Positions 12,269-22,716 of a DNA stretch of 64,000 nt are shown here, in pieces (position 1 is the stretch's first letter; each line of letters starts with the position of its first letter). The position numbers and the translations under genes were made by a program. Under the pieces are notes generated by a model. It worked only from the letters and a program-made list of their open reading frames with translations. It was not told the DNA's origin and did not search any database. This stretch comes from Sesamum alatum (lineage: Eukaryota; Streptophyta; Magnoliopsida; Lamiales; Pedaliaceae), in the NCBI GenBank assembly GCA_034509735.1, contig JACGWO010000010.1:3162001-3226000 (forward strand), written 5' to 3'.

Positions 12269-13243
12269 CTGCAACAAAGTTATGCATCTAACAATTAGTT
12301 ACAACCAATTGTTCTAATAACAAGTTGTGTAAATTGAATCAGTTAATAATAGTTAAAGCACAATAATGGGTAACCATACACATCAAGATGAGAGAGTTGC
12401 ATTCATTTGTTCCAAGAGAAAACCAAAGCCTTAAAAATCAACTCTTTATAATATAATCACCACAATATCATATGTTCTTGCAAAATCCAGCCCATTTTTC
12501 CATTCCTTACAGCTGCTTTTGAGATACAGAAACATTTTACTAACTAATTATATTGTTACAACAGATGTTAATGCTTGAGTCAACATTTATTACAATCAAA
12601 TCCTACTATTCCACAATTAACAATTAAAATTCAAAGGCTTTTTGGTCTAAACGACTGGCAGACGATTTTCTCTTTGTGCAGATTACTTATGAAATCTACT
12701 CAATGCCAATGTATCCACCAAACCGCAACAACCCTTATATATCACTGACATCAAAGATTGCATCTCAACATTTTACAATTCTCCTTCATAAAAACACTAC
12801 CCCATCCCCCACCCCCAAACAAAACAAAAAAAAAAAAAAAGGCTCAGCAGACTAAAGTTATTGCAAGCTAAATAATTCACAAGAAAATTAACATAACAGG
12901 TTAAAAACAACAAAACATAATGCCATCCTATCCAAATAACCACACATCAGAAAGCCGAACCGAGATCCCCATCTCATTGCAACAAAGCTAATTCACTACC
13001 AGAACAAACCCAATCAATATGCACAGCAATGCGTTCCGTAGTGCAGCACCAGACCCATTTATCAAAACTATTACCATAACATTCCTAAACAAATGCAATC
13101 ACAACAAAACTAATCAAACCGGATCATCATTAATTTTTTTTTTTCTTCAAAGAAACCGGTCACAGAGCCAACTTAACCACACAGATATTCAGAGAATCGC
13201 GTGGAAAATAAAGCCAAATAAAAAAATACCAATTTTCTCTTAC
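12269..13243 (-). other. Probable 5'-UTR intron of RPS7
   Basis: The acceptor TTGCAG lies directly before CTTCAAGATG of the first coding exon. A matching donor ATTGTAAGAG is found about 975 bases upstream, next to a pyrimidine-rich leader. Leader introns of about 1 kb are common in plant ribosomal protein genes. The donor position is inferred. Confidence 0.5.
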
Positions 13244-13284
13244 AATCTAGCTTGGTCGGACGAAGGGTACAATCTGTAGGGAGG

Positions 13285-13425
13285 GAGGGATAAACCCTAG
13301 CTTGGGCGCCGGAGGCCACTCAGAGAGTACAGAAATCACAAAAAAAAAAGAGTGAAACAATGTTAGCGGAAGATGAGGCCTTTATAACACCCAAACCCTA
13401 GTAGGTTTTTGAGCTTGGGCTGGGA
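13285..13425 (-). promoter_or_regulatory. Telo-box and site II elements of the RPS7 promoter
   Basis: AAACCCTA (telo-box) occurs at 13393-13400 and again in the leader near 13292. TGGGCT, a site II element, lies at 13416-13421. This pair is the known co-regulating signature of plant ribosomal protein and other growth-related genes. The start of transcription is probably between about 13300 and 13380. Confidence 0.65.
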
Positions 13426-13501
13426 TCCAGTGCAGGGGAGAGGTTCCTGGTCCCTGGACCCTTAGCTAGTACCACTATTATTCCACTTTTGCCCTCCTTG
13501 A

Positions 13502-13764
13502 GGTAGATTAAATTAAATGACACTCCTTCAAATTAAATTAAATTATGCAAACACTCCATGTATTTTGCATAATTACAATTATACCTCATGTGGAGTGTTA
13601 GTGTAATATTTTTCACACAGTGTTTGTGTAAGTTCTATCTTTAAATAAGGGTATAGTTGTAATTACAATTATAACTTCAGGGAGTATAACTGTAATTTTG
13701 CGAAAGATATACAGTGTTTGTGTATTTTGGCTTAATTCAAGGAGTGTCAGTGTAATTTATCTTT
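13502..13764. mobile_element. Palindromic MITE upstream of RPS7
   Basis: The left end reads AGATTAAATTAAATGACACTC and the right end, reversed, reads AAGATAAATTACACTGACACT. Inner blocks (CAAACACTCCATGTATTTTG versus an inverted 'tacagtgtttgtgtattttg') also pair, so most of the 260 bases can fold back. There are no ORFs. Confidence 0.65.
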
Positions 13765-14005
13765 TAAGATAATTCCATCTCCAATTTTTTCACATTATTT
13801 TAAAGCATATTAAAATAAATATTTTATTAAGTTATTTCATTTTATACTTTATTGTCGCATGTTTATTATTATTATTTTTTTGGCGAGCTTTGTGTGAAAA
13901 AGAAAAGTAAGACATCTTATAATTTTTAATGATATTAAATTAGTTATACTAATTTCTTAAAATAATTCAGTTTCCCACTCTCTTTTAAGTATGTAATAAG
14001 TTTTT

Positions 14006-14757
14006 AGGGTATGTTTGGTTGGAAGGAAAAGTTGAAGTATAGGAGAAGTGGAAGTAAAAGGGGATGTATAAAACAAAAAGTTTTGCGTTTGGTTTGGGAG
14101 AAGAGATGGAAATGAAGTAAAATTGGATGTATATGAAACCCCTCCGGGACCCAATTTCGTTTTCGTCCAAAATTGGGCAAAAAATTTGAAGTATAAGACA
14201 AAAAGACAAAAAAAACTACATATTTTATTTTATTTTATTTTTATTTACTATATTGCCCATGTATATATATCAACTTCCCTCCAATTATTTTCTCCTTCAT
14301 GCTAATAGTACCGTACATAATCTCTATGAATTTGAATTTGAATTCTTTATTTGAGGGCATTGGAAGTATTTTTTATTTTATTTAAACTAAATAGTTTAGA
14401 ATAAATGAACAATATTCGCTTTGATAAATATTTTTATTAATAAGAAATATTATTGTTCTTGTTTGATATATATTTTTATTAATAAGGTTTTTAAGTCTTT
14501 GATATACTAAAATTATATTAGTATAATATTAACTTGTTTATAATCTAATACAAAATGTAGAGAAAACGTTAAACAGTAAAATTACAAAAATTAGTTTTTT
14601 GTTCTCAATCTATTTTTCTCGTACCAAACAGCGGGAAGTATTTGAAATTTACTCCCCTTTCAATCATACCAAATAATTTGAAGAAAAACTATTATTTTTT
14701 CCCTTTCCCTCCCCACCCCCTTCCCCTTTCCTCCTATCTGGACCAAACAAACTATTA
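14006..14757. mobile_element. hAT-like non-autonomous element
   Basis: The left end TAGGGTATGTTTGGTTGG faces an inverted right end CTGGACCAAACAAACTA. TIRs of the type GGTGTTTGGT/ACCAAACACC are typical of hAT-derived MITEs. The interior is AT-rich without a coding frame. Target duplications are not clear. Confidence 0.5.
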
Positions 14758-14759
14758 AT

Positions 14760-16120
14760 TAATACCACATTTTAAACACAAGTTTATTTTAAAATATCAA
14801 ATATCAAATATATTATATTTTATAAAAACATGTAACAAATTTGATATATTTGAATATTTGGGCAAAAAATTCTCTTGCGTGTAATAAGACATGAAATTTT
14901 CGTAAAATTATAATTTGATTGCAGTCAAATTCAAATTTGATGTCCCCAAAATCCTTCATGGATTCCAAGCTCAAAAAGCCCATATAGAGAGTAACCCAAC
15001 TAATTATGAGCAGGATAGCCAACCAGCGAGGAAGGTAAAAAACCCTTAACCTTATCTACTGTTTTTGCTGACTTGCCAGGTCCAAGAAACAAGCCCGCTC
15101 CAGCGAGTCACTTCATCCTACAGCTGGACGGACACATCATATAGTTTGCCAACACATCAAAACATGTCATACGCAAATATCTCAATCATAGTCGTACAGA
15201 TAAGCTAAAAAACAACCTAACCACATCCCTAGTAATAGCTTTTCGGAAAAGTAAGAGAATCTGGCAAGACTCGGTCAACACATGTATATCTCTTCGATAC
15301 TCATCCAAATTCTGAATGGATACTTCTAGAAGAAGGTCAAGTTAAGAGCTTTCTGGATGTAGGTAACACTCAGTAACTAACTTCTGATTTGAGCTCCATC
15401 CACGGCTATAAATTGACCCCTTGTACAGTCTTTAAGGGTCAAGCTTTGATAATATCTCTCTTTAGCAATTACACACTCTCACGCTCGTTTTTACCACTTG
15501 ATAGCTAGTTTTCTCTCACTTCTACATGAATTTCATCACTCACATGCATTATCTCTCACCATTTTTCACAAGTCATCATTATTCTCACTTTAGTTCAAGT
15601 TCCTGTCATTTCACATTTTACTCACTTAAGCATCAAAGTATTAACGCTCCATTGCAGGTTAGTCCCCCCAAATTTTTAGAAATTACATAAAGATCTTTCA
15701 AAATTTGCAGTACCACAAAATCCAAGAACACATCAAAACTAATTATATAATTAATCAAAACTTATACTTCTCCAAATGTAGTAAAACAAAAATTCTGAAG
15801 TAATCTAGATAAGTGCCATGTATTCTCTTTTGCCAAATAATAAATTGAATTTTGTTAATCTAATTCAAAATATTCATTATAATTTTTTGTAATAAATTAT
15901 TTTTTCTTCTTATCTAAATTTTTTAAAAAAAGTACAGTTATTTATTTTTATCCAAAAAAACTCACTGATCCTTGGAAATAAGTTTGTGAGAAATATAATT
16001 TAAATTTATTCAAATTTACTCATTTTTATGTCATAAAAATTGTGTTATTTATAAACTTTCATTAATTATTTTTCCTAGAAAGTTATATCACTTACGTGTC
16101 TTTGCACGCAGTACTAACTA
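14760..16120. other. Intergenic, no gene seen
   Basis: AT-rich DNA with a stretch of normal base composition at about 15000-15650. That stretch includes CTATAAATTGACCCC near 15408 and could be an old promoter or LTR remnant. I can support no coding region. Confidence 0.4.
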
Positions 16121-16126
16121 ATTATA

Positions 16127-16415
16127 CTAGTTGTCATGGTACGCTGTTCCTGCGTGCATATACTAAATAACTTTTTATACTTTAAAATATATTATAAATG
16201 AGAGTAAAATATATAAATTAACACATCACATTAAAAAAAAAGAAGAAAAGAAAGAAAAAACTAATTTATCAATTAATAAAAAAGTTAGAATGTTGAATAA
16301 AGTAATTATCATATCAGTTGAGGGTTAAATTTGATATTACAAAAAAATAGTGCGACAGTATCATTAACCGCTATTTGTGAGTAAAAAAAGAATTTTTTTT
16401 ATATAATAGTATAGA
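16127..16415 (-). mobile_element. Small Helitron-like element
   Basis: Read on the minus strand it starts TCTATACTATTATATAAA, the common 5' end of plant Helitrons, and ends CTAG followed by T, as expected for the CTRR 3' end. Just before the end is a short GC-rich segment (GCACGCAGGAACAGCGT) able to form the terminal hairpin. A closely similar element lies at 57573-57854. At 289 bp it is non-autonomous. Confidence 0.65.
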
Positions 16416-16755
16416 TAATTAATAATGTAAAGAACAAGAATACAAGCAATATTTTATATTCCCATGTTGTGAGGTACGCTAAACCTAGCCCACTTACTTG
16501 GGCTTTCTAGTATATCGGCCTAATTGGGTCGGGTCCAAAAATCTATAGCCCATCTTAAAAGGCCCACAAATGATTCCAGTTTCCTGAAATTCAACTCCGG
16601 CTTGAGAGTTCAGGTACTTCGTCTATACTCCATCGAAGCAAACCCAAAATTTCCGTTGTTGATTTTCCTTTTCCTCTTCAATCCCACTGAATTTGCGTGA
16701 ATCAGAGCAGTTGTCTAGTTTCACACTGTTGATAGATTGTTTAAAAAGCATAAAA

Positions 16756-19700
16756 ATGATGTCCCCAAATCAAATCCCCGAAAATCGGGGCTCTTCTCAT
16801 CCCGCTACTTTCAGGTAAGTCGAGTTCGGTTCCTCTAGTTCTTGTCTACTGGTAATTATTCTTTGACATTTTGGTAATTGATCAAAGGATTACTCATTTG
16901 CACTGCTTCGTTTTTCATTCGTAGTAATGTTTTTCTTCAAATACGCGGGCTTTGTAGGAGTAGCTTAATTTTCAATACTGGGAATGTGGGAGGCTATTTT
17001 CTGTGTAGAGTGGAATACTGAGCTGGTGCCAAGGATAAATTTGTTTCTGAAGTTAGATAGAGGGTGTGGTTTTGGCTTAGGATGGTGTGGGCGAAGAAGC
17101 CGAGGACAATGTTCGTTTCAGTTTTTTAGGTTTCTTTCTGTAGTAAAAGAGCAGTGATTTTGAAATGCATTTGTTTTTTTTTTTTTTTGGGGGGGGGGGG
17201 GGGGGGGGAGTGTTTTTTGAGAGATAAACTTAGTTCTCCAGACCTTGTCCTGTTCTTAAGTCATTTCGGATAATGGAGAAATGTAATACAGATAGGTAGT
17301 CTTAAGTTTGTTGCAATATATTGTAAATGGTAACTGAATGGTTATTTCCCGTTTCTCACTTGATTGATTTGGTATTGTTGTTTGAATGTAGGCAAACTCC
17401 CTTGCAGGTCATACACGTAATTGGTAATCTCATGAGAATTTGGTCAGTCTACTCTATGTACCGCTATTTGTCTCAAACAGGGGCTTCGGTTGTTTTGTTT
17501 ATCTTCAGCTGTCTTGTTCCCTCATCCATTCTGTGTTTACTTCTGCAAAAGCCTTGGAAGGGCAGGCCTCTCTCTAACACTCAGGTCATCATGGAGTGTT
17601 CTGGTTCTTTTATTCTTTCCCGTTGCTGGTTTGAGGATTGAGAGGAATTTGATGCGATCACCTTCGCTTTATGTGGTTTTAGCATGTTTTTTCATTTCAT
17701 AGGTAGTGCCTTCTGTGATAAATGGCGGTATAACAGCCCTATACTTCATCTCGTGGGGAATTGGGCTTAAATCTTGTGGTCCCCTCAGGTGAACTTCTAA
17801 GTCAAGATTTATATAAAGTGCTTGAATGCTTTATTTCTGCTTCCAGATCTTCAATAGAAGATGGGTTACATGAGATAGTAGAAAGAAATCTTAGTTAACC
17901 TGCAATTGGACTTAGCTTAAGCGAACATCGTAGCAGCATTTGTCTGTGTGCACATTCTAAATGGATGCCTGAGTTCTAAAGAAAAGGAGTTTTTCACGTT
18001 TACCTACATATGAAACTTGGATAAAACTCAAAGCTGTCATTTATTAAGTTTTGTCTCTGAAGGAAGTTCTCCTCTTGTTGAATTTGCCTAGCCATTCAGT
18101 GTCCCAAGACGCCGACCTGAGACCTTTATATGTGGGTAAAGGTTTATGATTGAATATGACTGCACCAATTCCTGCTTTCTAAGGGTAGTACCACATTGTG
18201 AGATATGGTTTTGGGTCTATCATGTTATTAATTTTGTTTTAAACTTCAGTATATGTGCAGATTAACACATTATTTAGTTCTACTTGAAACCATTTGACCT
18301 GCAAGGTTCTATGATGTTTGCTTCCCTGAATTATGCTATTTTCATTTTCCCAGCTAAACTAGAACATAATTCCTCACTGGTTGTCCTGTGTCAAGATGAA
18401 ACTGAAAATTACTCTGCTTCTACTATACTCCTCGTTCAATAAACTGTTGTTTCTTCATTTTATCTAGCTTTTAATTACTTCAAGAGTAAATGTTTATTTA
18501 TGTCAGGGCAATATTGGCGGAGTATTCTGGTGCTGTTCTTGGAGTGCTATCTGCAGTCTTGTATGGGAGAAGAGGCAATTTGTGGAAAAAGGTAATGTTT
18601 CCATCTGCATTTATTCTTTAACTATATTTACCCAATGAGTCACTGGGAGATATAAAACGTATGTGTCTTATTTTATTTTAGTTGTCAGGATTTTGTGCTA
18701 GGTTACTGCTTTTCAATTGTGCTGATCTGACTGATCAGGGGAAAAGAAATATTTTTTACTGATCTGAATGAAGTCGAGAGGTACTGAAACATTCTGGTAG
18801 ATGCATATTTACGTGTCTCTAGATACGTGCTTGATCCACTTTGATAGTGGTTCAAATGCCAAATGAGTGGCATCGGCAGATTCTAATAGTTATGATTGCC
18901 AGTAGTAGTCTAGGAATCAAGGAAGAAGGTGGATCAGCTTTTTGCTTTTCAAGGAGTTCTCTTAGCTTGATATTTTAACTAATTAGAAATTTCTTCATCT
19001 TTATCAGGTAGGTGGCCTCTTTGCAATGTTGGCTTCATTCTATTTCTTATCTCAAGGATGGGCCATGGCCACAAAATCACCTTTTTATATCCTTTCAAAC
19101 TACGCTACTATTAATTATAAACTTCACTCATGCTACTGAAAGAGAGTGCTCATATCTTCCTACCTTCACATGCTTCCATCTGTACAGTAAAACCTAGTTA
19201 CTGATGAACTTAACTCAAAATTACCATTTAGTGATAGTCCGGATACAGAGGTCCAGTCGGAAGAAGTTTTAGGACTTAAAGATATGCTAATTCCCGTCTT
19301 TGCTGGAATTTTATCAGCAATAAGAAGGGTGGTAGCAAGACGTCTCTCACTTAAGGTATTGGCTTTCTATTCCTATATGCTCAATACATCCAGCTTCTGA
19401 TATGTCTGCAAAACCTCCAAACATTTCAAGAAAGAAAAAGGAACTAGAGTTGACATTGGAACTCTTTTCATTCTGTGTTTTCAGAATCAACTTAAAAGGC
19501 GGCTTCATGCCATAACTATTGCTTCTGCTACCTGCTTTCTGTTCCCTGTTGCCATGTGGGACATGATCATTGTGAGTCTCTTAATTACTCCTTTGCCCTG
19601 TCCATGTGATATGACCATGGCCTTGTTGTTACGGATCTTTGATTTGTTGTGTTAAATTTTCAGGGATCAACCAGTATAGAATTGCCTTTTTCTGCATGGG

Positions 19701-21703
19701 CTTTTTCAAGTTTTGTCCTTTTTGGAATTATCTTGATATTTTATGTGGACAGTATAGCTGAAGAGAGGTACTTTCCTTTTGCTGCTTCTAAATTTAAATA
19801 CAATGTTGTGCATAGGGATTTCCTCAGTGTTATCAGGTTTTATCAACAGTTGACACAAACGTATTGTGGGCGTAATCATTTAATTACCTTTCAGCATAAT
19901 TAGTTTCTTTGCTAAAATAATCTGGTTCAAATCCTTGTTAGACCAACTTCTTTGGCCACTTTGTTAGAGATTTTGTTATGACTCACCAGAGTCCAAGCGT
20001 ATACCGGAACCCACAAAAAAGAGAGATTTTTTTTTTCTTTGTGAAAATTTATCTGCCTAGCTAGAATTGTTTATGGCTACCAGCTGAATTATTACATGCT
20101 GATGAACTTACAATCATCACTATACCATTTTCACATCTTACTCATTATTTTCATCTGCAGTGTAAAATATTTATTACGATTTGATAAAAAGGAGCAAGAA
20201 TGTCTAATCATTCTGTGTGCTGTTTGATGAAATTCATTTACTAGTAATCCCTGCGCTGTCCGAAATTATTGATCTCGTTAAAACTGGATCTGGAATCCTT
20301 TCCTTCAATCTGATTTGGCTAAAAAAAGACTTAGAACCTGCTTCTTCTCTAAAGATAATGTTTGTTTCATTAGGCTCATGCATGTACTATGTGCTAAATG
20401 GTTTTTGTTTTTATCCTTACCCTCCTGGATTCCAGCTTATAGACGGCTTCTCTTCTTCCTTCCAACCAACGTTTCACTCACTCTCAAGAAATTGATATGC
20501 CTGTAGTTTGTGCAGTTAATAAGACTAAATGTATTATATTAATTCTATTTAAGATGTACTGTAGTTCCCTATCTGTATTGGGGTGCATGACATATTGGTG
20601 GATGCAGATTACATATGGTGTTCTCATCTCCAAGGCATTTAATGGTTGCTGGAGGATGCATCATTGTCATGGAGATTGTGTACAAAATGGACTTCTCCCT
20701 GCCTGGCTTTTTACTTTGTGCAGCCATTTTGGGCTTTGGTATGAATGAGATCTTTCCCTTTCCCTTTGCCTTTTCTTTTTCTTCTTTCTTTTTGTTTTCT
20801 TAAACGCAAAAGTTTATAAGCATATGTAGTTAATGATTCAACCACATGCATAAAACTATGCCTACTTTTTGCCATCTTACGGCATAATGCACTCGTTGCT
20901 AGTTCTAATGATGCTTTGTCATGAGTGATTCACTTAGCTGCTTATGTTAGTGAAACTTTGTACGTATTAGCGAAGAAAAGTTTCCTTGCGTTCAACATAT
21001 GTGTTCTCATTCTCATGGTAGGAAATGGTAGGAAGGGTAATGGTGTACTTTTTGAAGTTACTTTGATTTTTCACTTGCCAACTCTTTCTAATTCTGCAAT
21101 TCGTCACATTCAATATGGAATGCAAAAGATCTGTACACTTGACATGCTAAACTGTAAGCATGAGATCATTCACATGGTCAGCAGAGTTACACTAATATGC
21201 TGTCATTTTGCGACCCTGATTGTAGAGTTGGATGATGGTCATTGTAAGTAGCTGATAAGTAAATGAGTATTCATTTGATTTCAATCAGAAGTAAACTGAG
21301 TTATAATATATTGACATCTTTTCTGCATGCTTGTACACTGGGTAGACTTGCACATTCAACAGCTGATTCTTCAAGTTTTAGATCTGTTTCTCAGTAGATT
21401 GTTTGTATAATCTAAGAGAAACTGTTTTTGTGTATCTTATTTAGGACTGTTCTAATGTTTCTTTTCTGTATCAAATTTGTTTTCATGTTGCTTCATCGGT
21501 GTTCGAGAAATGTAGTATTATTCGCCAATGGATATTGATATCTCCACTGTAACATGTAACTGAGGTCTCTATGATCTATTTTAATTGCAGGGATACATGA
21601 AGCAACTTCTCTGGACCGTACCAGGAAAGATTCTTTGCAAAGTTCAGATATATCAAATGGAGTTTATGAGGACCGAATTCAGATGTCAGCGCTACCAACT
21701 TAA
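16756..21703 (+). CDS. Multi-pass membrane protein resembling the N-terminal half of ZnT5/MTP12 zinc transporters, 10 exons
   Basis: Exons are 16756-16814, 17392-17584, 17703-17788, 18507-18591, 19008-19086, 19225-19355, 19485-19571, 19664-19767, 20608-20738 and 21591-21703, encoding 355 residues with no frame break. Several strongly hydrophobic segments fit a polytopic membrane protein. Landmarks shared with the N-terminal half of ZnT5 are QKPW plus a Gly-rich turn, GLKSCGPLRAIL, VARRLSLKNQLKRRL and IFYVDSIAEE. Plant MTP12 and animal ZnT5 normally continue into a cation-diffusion-facilitator (CDF) domain. Here translation stops at LPT with no CDF-like exon downstream in the 1 kb before ABA4. 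Intron 5 is AT-AC (see separate entry). A role in zinc supply to the secretory pathway is inferred only. Confidence 0.8.
17177..17208 (+). repeat. T-run followed by G-run in intron 1
   Basis: A T homopolymer joins directly to a run of about 18 G (broken only near the end). It lies inside intron 1 of the ZnT5-like gene. Its exact length is unreliable in any sequencing method. Confidence 0.9.
19087..19224 (+). other. U12-type AT-AC intron in the ZnT5-like gene
   Basis: After exon 5 (…AAATCACCTTTTT) the sequence reads ATATCCTTT, a full match to the U12 5' splice-site consensus. No GT donor would keep the frame. Near the other end GAACTTAACT resembles the U12 branch site (TTCCTTAAC). AC follows 11 or so bases later, as expected for this class. 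Joining 19086 to 19225 keeps the frame and yields SPFSFSDSPDTE. The intron is 138 bases. Confidence 0.85.
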
Positions 21704-22716
21704 AGTAAGGACAGCTCCATAGAATCTTCTGCTTTTTACATAAGTGATCACTACATATGGTGCATGTATATTGCTTTTTCTTTTGCTAAAATGGGTGAGT
21801 GAATTCTCTTATTGCAATTGATTCATAATACGAGAATCATATCTACTTAAACAATTAATTCAAATGTTGCCTCTAGCTATAGTAGCAATCATGAAATTAT
21901 TCGCCCACTCCTCTGTATAAATAGAATAATTTGGTGGACTGAGATTGCTATGTAGCCAAGCGCGAGAAAATGCAGTTTCTTATTTTCTTTGACTGCATAT
22001 TGTGCATCTCTGACATGGCATTACATCCTTAATCAGCAGCCAATCAAAGTTGCACGACTGCTTGAACTGTCCTATGTGCTGCAAGATACTCCGATGGACT
22101 GCCAATAACCAAAATTTGCAGTACCTGCTCTAGAATGTGCATCAGATCCTCGGTCTTTAGGACCACTGGAAACTTTTGAGCTGATTGATGAAGATGGAAC
22201 TATCAACTATACTTGGAAGCATGTTAGGTATATGGTCACTGATCTTAATTACTGTACATATCATGCTCACCTCAATTTCAAAGCCAATATTTTTTTGGAC
22301 AAGAAACTGTAAAGACCAATGTGTGACTGCAAATTCTCCATGTCAAACAATATTAATTTCTCCGAAGCTTATCTTGATATCATTGGTGACATTGATTTCG
22401 TTGTTCATCCCTGTCTTGTTTCTTTCTTATTCAATATTCCTGCTGTGGACTTTGATGTTTTTTGTACTAGTCATTCTATATTTAAAGCGACGCCTCATAT
22501 TTATTAACCGTTTATTACATACACGAGTTGTTCTAACTTGGAATGATGAAATCTGGTTGAAGTTTCTTGACCAAAATGACTGAAATTCCAAGGAAAAATT
22601 GCTTAGCATAAAGGAAAAATGCTCTGTTGGCCAGTACAGGAAAGCTCTTCACTCTATAGAAATGCAGGTGTAATATCAGTGAGTATAGACTTATAGTAGC
22701 TTCCATGCTCTGAGTT
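21704..22716. other. 3' flanks between the ZnT5-like gene and ABA4
   Basis: The stop TAA is followed two bases later by GTAAGG, a good donor, and TTTGCAG near 22120 could be the acceptor of a 3'-UTR intron. The 132-codon frame at 22185-22583 is hydrophobic but has no family resemblance or splice context. I do not call it a gene. Confidence 0.4.

Noticed and set aside
22185..22583. 132-codon hydrophobic ORF downstream of the ZnT5-like gene, considered as a missing CDF domain
   Set aside because: It has no HxxxD metal-binding motifs, no splice connection and low-complexity hydrophobic sequence; probably 3' UTR or spacer.
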